A stretch of DNA of 64,000 bases from positions 137,179 to 201,178 of the forward strand of contig CANFHA010000009.1 in assembly GCA_947446645.1 (NCBI GenBank), read 5' to 3'. This stretch comes from Chitinophagaceae bacterium (lineage in GTDB: Bacteria > Bacteroidota > Bacteroidia > Chitinophagales > Chitinophagaceae). Below are positions 8,473 to 16,376 of this stretch, piece after piece. Under the pieces are notes generated by a model. That model had not been told where the DNA came from, did not search any database, and saw only the letters and a list, made by a program, of their open reading frames with translations. Positions within the stretch are counted from its first letter, which is position 1. Each line of letters starts with the position of its first letter. Both the position numbers and the translations under genes were made by a program.

Positions 8473-8934
8473 GTGAAGGATATCCACGTCATAAAAGGAG
8501 TTCATCCCGGGATAATACTGGAACGCGAACTGCAAAAGCGAAATCTTGGTAAAGGCCGTTTTGCGCTGCAGATAAATGAGTTTCCGCAAACGCTCAGTGC
8601 AATATCGGCAGGTAAAAGGAGTATGAATACCCCGCTTGCCATGCGCATAGAAAATGCGCTGGAAATGGAAGAAGGGTACTTTATGACCCTGCAAATATTT
8701 TTTGAGATCAGGGAGCAGAAGAAAAAACTGGCCAAAGATTATCAGCCAGAACTCGCCCGGCTGAGAAAAATATTGTTTTGGGATACTATAATGGAGAAAA
8801 TTGACTGGTTGCAACATAAAAATGTGGTAATAAAAAGGGTTTTTGAGCGCGGAAACGATGCGGAGCAGAATGAGATAGTGCGTTTTTATGGGCGGGACAC
8901 TGTGGATGCGGTACTAAATAGTGGCATTTCGTGA
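8473..8934 (+). CDS. HTH-DUF6922 protein, putative antitoxin of an AbiEii-type pair
   Basis: A 153-residue cytoplasmic protein with a GTG start at 8473. Residues about 8-75 are a HigA/VapI-like XRE helix-turn-helix: KGVHPGIILERELQKRNLGKGRFALQINEF... followed by MRIENALEMEEGYFM, the usual 'plasmid maintenance antidote' pattern. Residues about 95-150 match the DUF6922 pattern (ILFWDTIMEKIDWLQHKNVVI, then VFERGNDAEQNEIVRFYG). In Bacteroidota this architecture is commonly encoded directly before AbiEii-family nucleotidyltransferases, as it is here (75-bp gap). By analogy with AbiEi/AbiEii it would repress its own operon and neutralise the partner. The antitoxin role is inferred from context. Confidence 0.8.
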   Translation: MKDIHVIKGVHPGIILERELQKRNLGKGRFALQINEFPQTLSAISAGKRSMNTPLAMRIENALEMEEGYFMTLQIFFEIREQKKKLAKDYQPELARLRKILFWDTIMEKIDWLQHKNVVIKRVFERGNDAEQNEIVRFYGRDTVDAVLNSGIS

Positions 8935-9009
8935 AAGATGCAATGTGCCAAAAACATGGACATAATAGTCGGAAATCAAAACAAGGAATCGATAGCCAGG
9001 TAGTACGCT

Positions 9010-9666
9010 ATGAGAAAACTACATTGGGATACTGTTAGTCCTGTGCTCAGGTCGGCGCTGGACGAGCTGATGGCCAGCCACCTTTTCCATCCATTCAGGT
9101 TGGTGGGTGGCACCGCTTTGTGCCTGCAGCTGGGCCATCGTATGTCTTGCGCCATAGATCTGTATACTGATGCCGTATATGGTTCCATTGATTTCATCGT
9201 GCTGGACAATTATCTAAGAAGGATATTTGGGTATGTAGATGAGCACGGGCCAGGTGGAACAGGCGTATCTTACTTTATTGGTGATACTGCAGATGAAGCT
9301 GTAAAGCTGGACCTGTTTTATACTGAGCCGTTTTTAACACCCGCCGCAGAAATAGAAGGAGTGCGCCTGGCAGGCCTGGGAGACATAGCGGCCATGAAAA
9401 CGGACTGCATACAACGCGGTGGAAGGAAAAAAGATTATTGGGATGTGGCTGAACTACTAAATAAATATTCGATAGATGAGATGCTGGCGCTACATAACAA
9501 GCGATACCCCTATGATCATGACGAGGCAATTGCCAGGGCAAACTTCACTAACTTTTCCACAGCCGATAATGACTTTGAGCCCCATTGCCTTAATGGCAAA
9601 TGCTGGGAAGTAATAAAGCTGGATATAATGGATGCGGTACAGAAGCCGCAGGTGAGCCATAATTAG
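9010..9666 (+). CDS. AbiEii/AbiGii-type nucleotidyltransferase (toxin-like), degenerate catalytic motif
   Basis: A 218-residue protein of the AbiEii/AbiGii family (MNT/DNA pol beta-like fold). The conserved N-terminal strand is RLVGGTALCLQLGHR, then the catalytic loop SCAIDLYT (residues 46-53), later KLDLF with D101, and the C-terminal DIAAMKTDCIQRGGRKKDYWD (K130, K141, D142, D145). In active members the loop normally reads S-x-D-x-D; here the first aspartate position is Ala48 (codon gcc) and only Asp50 remains. Loss of one metal-binding Asp should weaken or abolish nucleotide transfer, so this may be an attenuated toxin or a repurposed protein. The rest of the frame is intact. It follows its putative antitoxin on the same strand. 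Confidence 0.83.
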   Translation: MRKLHWDTVSPVLRSALDELMASHLFHPFRLVGGTALCLQLGHRMSCAIDLYTDAVYGSIDFIVLDNYLRRIFGYVDEHGPGGTGVSYFIGDTADEAVKLDLFYTEPFLTPAAEIEGVRLAGLGDIAAMKTDCIQRGGRKKDYWDVAELLNKYSIDEMLALHNKRYPYDHDEAIARANFTNFSTADNDFEPHCLNGKCWEVIKLDIMDAVQKPQVSHN

Positions 9667-9676
9667 TTTTCACCTG

Positions 9677-10351
9677 CTATATTTTTCTCTCAACCTTCCG
9701 CCGGCTGCGTTTCAAAACAATATTTTGCTTCAGTATTGACTCGGAGAAATTGATATCGATAACAGCAGAGTCGCGCCGGGGATAGAATGCCCGAAGCTCG
9801 TATATAGCATGTACCAACCTGATTTCTGTGCACCGTAAGCCATAGTTGCCATGCTTATCAGACCGCACACTGTCATACGGCTTGCCGTCTTTGTATAAAA
9901 CCACGTTGGCACCGCTTAAGTTGCGCCCCAGCCTGTTTTTTACTTTTCCGTATACAAAGTAGTTTCTTAACCGACCGATATTACAGTTGGGTACGTAAGT
10001 AATCATTCTCCACTTTTTCTTAAAAGTGCCATTGAAAACCGTGAGGCTATCAGGGGTTACAAGTACCTCTGCTGCTAACGTATCGTACCCCTGGTAATGT
10101 GCAATGAGCGAGTAGCGGCCCGGCGACAATGGCTTAATTATAAAGTTGCCATCGTAGTCAGTAACATTTGCGCCCTGTACTGTACCATTAAGAAATACAT
10201 GTACAACGGCACTGACCAAAGGTTCTTTTTTCTCATCGAGCAACTGACCTCTGATACCTTGTGCGGCGGAGCACCATGGCAACAGTATAAATACGGCTAT
10301 TGCCACGACAGGGCAAAGAAGATGATTTTTCAGACAATGCCGGGTGACCAT
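9677..10351 (-). CDS. Secreted protein with two carboxypeptidase-regulatory-like domains
   Basis: A 224-residue protein with an N-terminal signal sequence (MVTRHCLKNHLLCPVVAIAV...CSAAQG). Residues about 32-112 form a first carboxypeptidase-regulatory-like/CNA-B-type beta-sandwich: IRGQLLDEKKEPLVSAVVHV, then TDYDGNFIIKPLSPGRYSL. Residues about 130-210 form a second, diverged copy: VYGKVKNRLGRNLSGANVVLY, then SDKHGNYGLRC. Such domains are found at the N-terminus of SusC/TonB receptors and as stand-alone surface proteins in Bacteroidota. No enzymatic residues are seen. The C-terminal tail is strongly basic (LKRSRRKVERK). It is convergent with the AbiEii-like gene. Confidence 0.8.
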   Translation of the reverse strand: MVTRHCLKNHLLCPVVAIAVFILLPWCSAAQGIRGQLLDEKKEPLVSAVVHVFLNGTVQGANVTDYDGNFIIKPLSPGRYSLIAHYQGYDTLAAEVLVTPDSLTVFNGTFKKKWRMITYVPNCNIGRLRNYFVYGKVKNRLGRNLSGANVVLYKDGKPYDSVRSDKHGNYGLRCTEIRLVHAIYELRAFYPRRDSAVIDINFSESILKQNIVLKRSRRKVERKI

Positions 10352-10386
10352 GAGAAATCTGTTAGCGGTAATAGATACAAGGTAAA

Positions 10387-10530
10387 TAATACCAGTTGAA
10401 CTTTGAATCTATACTAATGACCCGCGTCATTGCGCGCCACGATGTTCAGCCTCGTGCGCTGGCCGTGGCAAAGCAATCTCACGAACCTTAATTTCGCGAC
10501 TTAGTGTGATTTAAAAGTCTAATCGGTATA
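10387..10530. repeat. MITE-like dispersed repeat, copy A (144 bp)
   Basis: This copy matches 16987-17129 over its whole length with scattered substitutions and one indel. The ends form an imperfect inverted repeat of about 32 bp: the left end runs AATACCRGTTGAACTTT... to ACACTAATA and the right end is its approximate complement ending in CTAATCGGTATA. The middle contains the segment CGTCATTGCGCGCCACG ... GCAATCTCACGA, a core that resembles a palindromic family seen in many bacterial genomes. It carries no ORF. It sits between the genes starting at 10351 and ending at 10687. Confidence 0.85.
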
Positions 10531-10686
10531 AGGCGGTCAAACAGTAAAGAGGCTTTGTAAACTAATAGCAGCCTAAAAATCCCGGTGTATATGAGAGCCA
10601 AAGAGGCATAAACCCTGCCGAGCTCGTAGCCCGAAATAAACGTTCCCGCTACTGAACATAATAACCTGCCCGGCAAAACGAAAATG

Positions 10687-11307
10687 CTACAGTCCTGCAG
10701 CAAAGCCTATATGTATGAGCGTAGGAAAGCCCTGGGGATAAGGACTGTTCGCGCCCTGCAGCACATCATACTGCACATCGAGCAGCATACTTACCCTGCC
10801 ACCAATAGGGAACTTGTAACCGGCACCTACGAACAGGCAGGTATTATCGAATTTGGATTTTAACGTAGTAAGGTTACCCATATTGTCATAGCCGGGCACG
10901 TGCTGAAAAATGACATCATACTCACCAATAGCAGAAACAAAGAAGTTTTTATATACAAAAAAGCGTGTCCACAGGCTGGGATAAAGAATATGCTCACGAT
11001 AGGTAAATATTTTACTCGGTGCACTCGGATCGCGAAATTGTGAATAAAGATAACCAAGCCCTACCCCTGCCGAAAAACGATCGGTAATGCGGTAGCCCAC
11101 TATGGGCGAAAGACCAGCGGCAAGCATACCATCGCCAAAATTGAAAATGATGCCGCCGCCTAATATCAGCTTATCTGGGTCGTAGCCTTTCTTCTTTTTT
11201 TTCATCTGCTTCTGGTAGCCGGGCTTGCCCGAGCTGGTATACACATCCTGGGCAGATGCATACGTGAACCCTAAACACAGGAGCAGAACAAGAAGCGTAT
11301 TCTTCAT
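10687..11307 (-). CDS. Outer-membrane beta-barrel protein, unknown function
   Basis: A 206-residue secreted protein. The signal peptide is MKNTLLVLLLCLGFTYASAQ. A short lysine-rich spacer (QMKKKKKGYDPDK) precedes a region of alternating hydrophobic/polar strands typical of small OmpA-like or OmpW-like eight-stranded barrels: LILGGGIIFNFGDG, SPIVGYRITDRFSAGVGLGYLY, LYPSLWTRFFVYKNFFVSAIGEYD, CLFVGAGYKFPIGGRVSMLLDVQYD and a last strand LIHIGFAAGL. ATG 11307 is preferred over the in-frame TTG at 11316. It is transcribed downstream of the FAD-oxidase gene in the same direction (63-bp gap). Confidence 0.8.
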   Translation of the reverse strand: MKNTLLVLLLCLGFTYASAQDVYTSSGKPGYQKQMKKKKKGYDPDKLILGGGIIFNFGDGMLAAGLSPIVGYRITDRFSAGVGLGYLYSQFRDPSAPSKIFTYREHILYPSLWTRFFVYKNFFVSAIGEYDVIFQHVPGYDNMGNLTTLKSKFDNTCLFVGAGYKFPIGGRVSMLLDVQYDVLQGANSPYPQGFPTLIHIGFAAGL

Positions 11308-11370
11308 AAAGCACAATTTTCACTAACGAAGTTAGGATAATTTAATGTACAGCAAGGGCAGCGCGCTATT

Positions 11371-12780
11371 TTAGGTATTCATTAAGATCTTACCGGGGTT
11401 CAGAATTCCGTTTGGGTCGAAAACAGTTTTTATCTGCTGCATAAGCCCTAGCTGCACTTTATTGAAGGCAATATCCATGTACTCCCTTTGCACCAGTCCT
11501 ATACCATGTTCTCCTGAGATAGTGCCGCCCATGCGCACCACCTCCTGGAAAAGCCTGCGAATGCCCTGCGGCAGCTTATTGTGCCAGTCCTCATCGGTCA
11601 TATCTCCCTTTACTATATTCACATGCAGGTTGCCATCCCCGGCATGGCCATAGCATACCGACTTAAAACCAAACTCAGCGCCCAGGTCTTTGATTATCTT
11701 CAGCAGTTCCGGCAGCTCTGCACGAGGCACTACAGTATCTTCTTCTTTATATATCGAATTGCTCTTCACCGCCTCGCCTACTTTGCGGCGCAGTGTCCAT
11801 AGCATTTGTTTCTGCTCGTGGGTATCTGCAAACAATATTTCATCCACATCATATTGCTGCACTATCTGCGATATGGCGTCTGCATCGCGGTACAGCTCTT
11901 CCATATGGTTACCATCTACCTCTATGAGCAGGTGCGCCGCTATATCATCGGGCAGGTGCACACCGGTAGACTGCACATAACGCATAGACCATTCCAGTGC
12001 GTCGCGCTCCATAAACTCCAGGGCAGATGGTGTATAACCGGCAAGGAAAATGGCATTGACCGCAGCACAGGCCTCTACTGCTGAGCGGAAGGGCACCAAT
12101 AATATTAGATCATGTTTCACTGCGGGTATAAGGCGCAGCACTATTTTGGTAATAATGCCCAGCGTGCCCTCGCTGCCCACTACCAGTTGGGTAAGGTTGT
12201 AACCCGTAGCATTCTTCAGCACATTGGCGCCGGTCCATATTATTTCGCCGCTGGCTAGCACCATTTCCAGGTTTAGTACATAGTCTTTTACAACACCATA
12301 CTTCACTGCTCGCGGGCCGCCACTGTTCTCAGACACATTGCCGCCTATAAAGCAGGAGCCCTTGCTCGCCGGGTCGGGTGGGTAAAAAAGGCCTTCTGCT
12401 TTAAGCGTTTCCTGCAGCTCTTGGGTTATTATCCCCGGCTCGGTGGTCACCTGGAAGTTGCGCTTGTCTATATGCAGTATTTTATTGAACCGCTTCATAT
12501 CCAGCACCACACCGCCCCAAACCGGGAGCGCACCACCGCTAAGACCGGTGCCCGCACCGCGTGCGGTTACCGGTATGTGCTGCTGGTTGCAGTGCTTTAG
12601 TATGCTGCTTACCTCTTCGGTAGTGCCTGGCTGCAATACTACCTCAGGCAAATAGTGCAGGTCTTCTGTCTGGTCGCTGGCACAGCGCGCCAGGTTTTCT
12701 TCATCAGACAAAACATATTTATCGCCAACTACGGACTTGAAAAAGGTAATGTCGCCGGGCAGTATCTTATTAAAAGGCAT
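11371..12780 (-). CDS. FAD-binding oxidoreductase, glycolate oxidase GlcD / D-lactate dehydrogenase type
   Basis: A 469-residue cytoplasmic flavoprotein of the FAD_binding_4 / FAD-oxidase_C family. The PP-loop FAD site is visible: VVLQPGTTEEVSSIL, PVTARGAGTGLSGGALPVWGGVVL, TTEPGIITQEL, then GGNVSENSGGPRAVKYGVVKDYVLNLEMVL and VGSEGTLGIITKI. The C-terminal half has the cap domain with HAGDGNLHVNIVKGD and SGEHGIGLVQREYM, which contain the metal-binding/active-site histidines of the family, and the end DPNGILNPGKI. Members oxidise glycolate, D-lactate or D-2-hydroxyglutarate; the substrate cannot be fixed from sequence. No GlcE/GlcF partner is adjacent. ATG 12780 starts at the conserved N-terminus; the open frame to 12834 adds a cysteine-rich stretch unlike the family. 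Confidence 0.9.
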   Translation of the reverse strand: MPFNKILPGDITFFKSVVGDKYVLSDEENLARCASDQTEDLHYLPEVVLQPGTTEEVSSILKHCNQQHIPVTARGAGTGLSGGALPVWGGVVLDMKRFNKILHIDKRNFQVTTEPGIITQELQETLKAEGLFYPPDPASKGSCFIGGNVSENSGGPRAVKYGVVKDYVLNLEMVLASGEIIWTGANVLKNATGYNLTQLVVGSEGTLGIITKIVLRLIPAVKHDLILLVPFRSAVEACAAVNAIFLAGYTPSALEFMERDALEWSMRYVQSTGVHLPDDIAAHLLIEVDGNHMEELYRDADAISQIVQQYDVDEILFADTHEQKQMLWTLRRKVGEAVKSNSIYKEEDTVVPRAELPELLKIIKDLGAEFGFKSVCYGHAGDGNLHVNIVKGDMTDEDWHNKLPQGIRRLFQEVVRMGGTISGEHGIGLVQREYMDIAFNKVQLGLMQQIKTVFDPNGILNPGKILMNT

Positions 12781-13109
12781 AGCACAAAGGTGGGAAAAAA
12801 TATAGGAACAGCGTGTGCCACATGAATGACGCAAAAAAATATACTGTAATCACGCTAACATTTGGTCTGTGTGCTACGTCTATATAGGTACGACACTTGT
12901 ATAACACTGAAACAATAATGCTATTTGATTAAAAAGCCCCTATCAGTTACCTACACCCTACTATTAAACCCTATCGTTCGATTAACATCGATATCTTGCC
13001 CTGATTCCTCAGGGCTTTATATTTTTAGAGAAAGCTATAGTTTTATGCAAATATTAATACTTTACCAACTTATTAAACGATCCATACATCTATTTTACGA
13101 AATTGTTTT
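12781..13109. other. Divergent intergenic region with orphan hairpin
   Basis: A 329-bp region between the GlcD-like gene (minus) and a lipoprotein gene (plus). It contains the stem-loop at 12998-13026. A 62-codon open frame (12925-13113) overlaps the lipoprotein start and is not convincing. No promoter box with an exact TAnnTTTG was seen near 13110. Confidence 0.6.
12998..13026 (+). terminator. Terminator-like stem-loop without an upstream gene
   Basis: GCCCTGA (12998-13004), loop TTCC, TCAGGGC (13009-13015), followed by TTTATATTTTT. The stem is perfect. No plus-strand gene lies upstream, so it is either a leader attenuator for the lipoprotein at 13110 or the end of an undetected small RNA. 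Confidence 0.5.
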
Positions 13110-14075
13110 ATGAAAAAAACCCCGCTGTTCGTTCTGTTTGCCTTAGCCGTAATTACTATAGCTATTGCATGCAATAAGAAAAACACTACCGCTACCCCTC
13201 CCGTACAGGCGGTAACCTGGACTTCTGCATTGCGGTCTACACCTCAAACATACACGGTGATGGCGGGCCGTGACACTGTTATAATGGGAACAGATAGCAC
13301 GGTATTACACTTTTATCCTAACTCATTCATGCTGGCTACCGGCGATCTTATAACCGGTGGCACCATCACTATACAGCTCATAGAAATGTATACGCCAGGG
13401 CCAATGATAGCCAATGGGGCTACAACAGCAACCACAGATGGCAGTATGCTGAAAAGTGGCGGCCAGGTATATATTAAAGCAACTATGAATGGCCGGGAAG
13501 TATTTGCAAATAAATACGGCCTTGGATTCAGGCAAGCCAGTGCTTCAAACCAACCTATGGAAATATTTTATGGATCACTGGGAAATGTAGACTCCACTGT
13601 AAAATGGACCGTAAGCGACACAACGAAGAACGGGACTACCGCGGCGGGCACAACAAATGACTCATCAACATCCACCACATCAAACCCGCACCCAAGCCTT
13701 ATGTATATTTTTGATTCCTGCACCAGTTTCAACTGGATAAACTGCGACCGATTTGATGAAAACGGTGCTTCGGATAAAATATTCTTTCAACTTCCGGATG
13801 ACAGCTATTCAAATTCCAATACAGTCGTATTTATAGTTTTGCCGGGTACCAACAGCGTAGAAAAGGGAGATTATTCGGGAGCGGGAAAATTTTTAGTTGC
13901 CCATTTAGGTGGTGGTATTTCCTATAAGGCCGTTGCGATTACCAACAAAGACAATTTGTACTATTACTTTGAAGTAACAGGCACCACATCGCTTGATCAC
14001 ACTGTCACGACAGTTCCAATGGCCATTGCCCCGGAAACACTAGGAGATATTTTGGCCAGGTTGCATGGACTTTAG
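13110..14075 (+). CDS. Lipoprotein of unknown function (321 aa)
   Basis: SPII signal MKKTPLFVLFALAVITIAIAC with lipobox AIAC (Cys21), followed by a Lys/Asn/Thr-rich linker. The mature region starts with a beta-rich segment (VMAGRDTVIMGTDSTVLHFYPNSFMLATG) resembling the opening of Bacteroidota lipoproteins that carry a 'ZU5/IG-like' N-domain. A Thr/Ser/Gly-rich spacer (about 180-205) separates this from a C-terminal domain of about 115 residues with IFDSCTSFNWINCDRFDENG and VVFIVLPGTNSVEKGDYSG. No catalytic motif. Outer-membrane or periplasmic location is inferred. Confidence 0.8.
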   Translation: MKKTPLFVLFALAVITIAIACNKKNTTATPPVQAVTWTSALRSTPQTYTVMAGRDTVIMGTDSTVLHFYPNSFMLATGDLITGGTITIQLIEMYTPGPMIANGATTATTDGSMLKSGGQVYIKATMNGREVFANKYGLGFRQASASNQPMEIFYGSLGNVDSTVKWTVSDTTKNGTTAAGTTNDSSTSTTSNPHPSLMYIFDSCTSFNWINCDRFDENGASDKIFFQLPDDSYSNSNTVVFIVLPGTNSVEKGDYSGAGKFLVAHLGGGISYKAVAITNKDNLYYYFEVTGTTSLDHTVTTVPMAIAPETLGDILARLHGL

Positions 14076-14096
14076 ATATTTTATTTGTTATACATA

Positions 14097-14122
14097 AAAG
14101 TACCCGTCAAAGGGCTTTTTTT
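14097..14122 (+). terminator. Weak terminator after the 13110 lipoprotein gene
   Basis: AAAG-TA-CCC, loop GTCAAA, GGG-CTTTTTTT forms a bulged stem with a T-run just after the stop codon at 14075. The stem is short, so the call is tentative. Confidence 0.35.
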
Positions 14123-15578
14123 ATAGCTCTATGCACACATTCTTAGGCTCGGTAAAGAAGCGAAGCGCATCCCAGCCGCCTTCCCGGCCCACACCACTGT
14201 TTTTAAATCCGCCAAAAGGTGTGCGCAGATCACGGAGCAGCCAGCAGTTCACCCATATAATGCCGCTATGCACCTGGCCGGCTACGCGGTTAGCACGGGT
14301 CACGTCCTGTGTCCATATAGTGGCAGAGAGGCCGTAGTCACTGGTATTGGCAAGCATCAGCGCTTCCTCCTCGGTGCTGAATGGCTGCAACGTTACCACA
14401 GGCCCAAAGATCTCTTCCATATTGGTCCGGCAGTCTGGGCCAAGGCCTTCGATGACCGTAGGCGCAATGAACAGACCATTGGCACAGCGGCCGGTGCCTT
14501 GTACCGCATTACCGCCCAACAGTATCTTGCCTCCTTCCTGCTTTGCCAGCTCTATGCAGTCCAGCACTTTATCATAGTGCAGCTTGCTAACCACTGCACC
14601 CTGCTTACTGCTGTCTTCCAGCGGATCGCCGGGTACCAGCTTTTTGGCGCGCTCCACAAACTCAGCTTTGAATTTTTCGTAGATACTTTCTTCTACAAGT
14701 ATACGGCTGCCGCACAGGCATATCTGTCCCTGATTGCTGAATGAAGATAGCAGCGTAGTGCGCATCATCTTATCCCAGTCGCAATCAGCGAAGATTATAT
14801 TTGGGTTCTTACCGCCCAGCTCCAGCGACATCTTCTTAAACATAGGTGCGGCAGTAGCAGCGATATCGCGGCCCGCGCGTGTGCTGCCGGTAAATGAAAT
14901 AGCCTTGATCTGCGGGTGCGCCACTATTGCCGAGCCGCAGCCGGGGCCTGTACCGTGTAGTATATTCAGCACGCCGGCGGGTAAACCGGCCTTTTGGCAA
15001 ATGATACTGAGCAGGTATGCCGTCATGGGTGTTACCTCGCTTGGTTTGGCCACTACGCAGTTGCCGGCGGCAAGGGCGGGTGCAATTTTCCAGGTAAAGA
15101 GATACAGTGGCAGGTTCCAGGGAGATATGCAGCCTACCACGCCTATGGGCTGGCGTAGGGTGTAGTTTATGGCCTTATCTTCCATATTATGGCTCTCTGT
15201 GCTGAAGTGCATAATGCCCGTAGCAAAGAAGCGGAAGTTGCTGGATGCACGTGGTATATCTACGCGCTTGCTGAGCGATAACGGCTTGCCGTTGTCATTG
15301 GTCTCGGCAAGGGCAAGGGCATCGAGATTTTCATCTATAAGTTCAGCTATGCGGTTAAGTATCTTAAAGCGCTGCTCCACGGGAGTAGTGCTCCAAAGCG
15401 GGAAAGCTGCCCTTGCAGCGCCCACGGCCTCTTCCACGTCCTTTATATCGCTGTCCGGTGTCTGGCTGTACACCTCACCGGTGGCGGGGTTTAGATTATC
15501 TATGTACTTACCATTGATGGGAGCCTGCAAAGACCCGGCTATGTAGTTGGCTATATGCGATGGAGCATTAAGATTCAT
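14121..15578 (-). CDS. 2-aminomuconate (or 2-hydroxymuconate) 6-semialdehyde dehydrogenase
   Basis: A 485-residue NAD-dependent aldehyde dehydrogenase. General motifs: SPWNLPLYLFTWKIAPALAAG (Asn of the oxyanion site), VVAKPSEVTP, ISFTGSTRAGRDIA (Rossmann), LELGGKNP with general base E253, SNQGQICLCGSR with nucleophile C287, and EEIFGPVV. The C-terminal string VNCWLLRDLRTPFGGFKNSG is characteristic of the ALDH8 / aminomuconate-semialdehyde dehydrogenase branch of the kynurenine pathway, where the enzyme oxidises 2-aminomuconate semialdehyde to 2-aminomuconate. Hydroxymuconate-semialdehyde dehydrogenases of meta-cleavage pathways share this signature, so the exact substrate is open. No other kynurenine catabolic gene is adjacent; nadC lies 11 kb away. 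Confidence 0.87.
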   Translation of the reverse strand: MNLNAPSHIANYIAGSLQAPINGKYIDNLNPATGEVYSQTPDSDIKDVEEAVGAARAAFPLWSTTPVEQRFKILNRIAELIDENLDALALAETNDNGKPLSLSKRVDIPRASSNFRFFATGIMHFSTESHNMEDKAINYTLRQPIGVVGCISPWNLPLYLFTWKIAPALAAGNCVVAKPSEVTPMTAYLLSIICQKAGLPAGVLNILHGTGPGCGSAIVAHPQIKAISFTGSTRAGRDIAATAAPMFKKMSLELGGKNPNIIFADCDWDKMMRTTLLSSFSNQGQICLCGSRILVEESIYEKFKAEFVERAKKLVPGDPLEDSSKQGAVVSKLHYDKVLDCIELAKQEGGKILLGGNAVQGTGRCANGLFIAPTVIEGLGPDCRTNMEEIFGPVVTLQPFSTEEEALMLANTSDYGLSATIWTQDVTRANRVAGQVHSGIIWVNCWLLRDLRTPFGGFKNSGVGREGGWDALRFFTEPKNVCIEL

Positions 15579-15665
15579 GGTGCGAAATTAGGCAATTTAA
15601 CCGCTCCCCGCCTACCTGAGGAACTTACCCTACCCGGGGAAGTGAGACGGAATATGTAGTGGCGA

Positions 15666-16220
15666 TTAGTAACTCCCTTTGCATTTACACATTTTCGACT
15701 CTACATACACTTTCCTGCCTTTTTGATTTATGTAATAGCAACCACCCCGCGGACCTTTGCAGTACTTTGGCTTAAAAGGTGGTGGCAAATTCTTTTCTCC
15801 GCCTTTGTACTGGGGGCAGGGGTAACTACGAAAGTTGAAATCATAAGGGTCGCACGAAAGCTCCGTTTTGGTAAATGAGATAAATTCGCTGGAGTCGCTA
15901 TACCGGGCAGTGATCTTGTCATGATCTTTTACCACATACTGCTTTTCTACCCAGCCATAGGAGCTGTAAGTCCGTCTCGTTGCCTCATCCTGCATGGTAA
16001 GAACGACGTGATAAAATTTATTCTTCACTGCTCTGTCTTCTTTGTAGGCATCGCTATAGGGCAGTCGCTGAAGCCGGCAGGGAGCATGCAGTACGTCGAA
16101 AACATTGTACTCTTTTTCCGGCCTGTCGCGCAAAAGGAGGTTATCTGTGTTCACATACACATACTCCTGGCCAATAGCAGACCCCGTGAGCAGAAGTAGT
16201 ATCAATAGCAGTTTGTGCAT
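15666..16220 (-). CDS. Secreted protein with SH3-like and C-terminal Cys/Gly 'GPRGGCYYIN' domain
   Basis: A 184-residue secreted protein; the signal peptide is MHKLLLILLLLTGSAIGQ. Residues about 20-95 look like a bacterial SH3-type domain (VYVNTDNLLLRDRPEKEYNV, ending SSYGWVEKQYVV). The C-terminal ~40 residues contain six cysteines and the string KGPRGGCYYINQKGRKVYV, which resembles the short 'basic adaptor' domain first named in PBCV-1 proteins and common at C-termini of Bacteroidota envelope proteins. ATG 16220 is chosen because it begins the signal peptide; the frame is open to 16340. Function unknown; cell-wall or surface binding is an inference. Confidence 0.75.
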   Translation of the reverse strand: MHKLLLILLLLTGSAIGQEYVYVNTDNLLLRDRPEKEYNVFDVLHAPCRLQRLPYSDAYKEDRAVKNKFYHVVLTMQDEATRRTYSSYGWVEKQYVVKDHDKITARYSDSSEFISFTKTELSCDPYDFNFRSYPCPQYKGGEKNLPPPFKPKYCKGPRGGCYYINQKGRKVYVESKMCKCKGSY

Positions 16221-16351
16221 ACGCCCGAAAAGTAATAAAATATTTAATTTATTTACAATAATGGCCTGTTTTGTGGTGTTTATGCCATGCGCCGGGTTTT
16301 TATTACTTAAAGTTTTTTTACCAAACTTTTCGCAATTCACAACTCAGCAGT

Positions 16352-16359
16352 TATATTTG
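16352..16359 (+). promoter_or_regulatory. Bacteroidota -7 promoter box for the 16377 gene
   Basis: TATATTTG matches TAnnTTTG, 17 bp upstream of ATG 16377; a T-rich stretch (CTTTTCG at 16326-16332) sits at about the right distance for a -33 element. Confidence 0.55.
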
Positions 16360-16376
16360 TCTCACAAAATAAAAAC

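Noticed and set aside
10488-10703. 71-codon minus-strand ORF
   Set aside because: Begins inside the coding end of the barrel protein and ends inside repeat copy A; an artefact of the repeat.
12925-13113. 62-codon ORF before the 13110 lipoprotein
   Set aside because: Contains the terminator-like hairpin and overlaps the true lipoprotein start.
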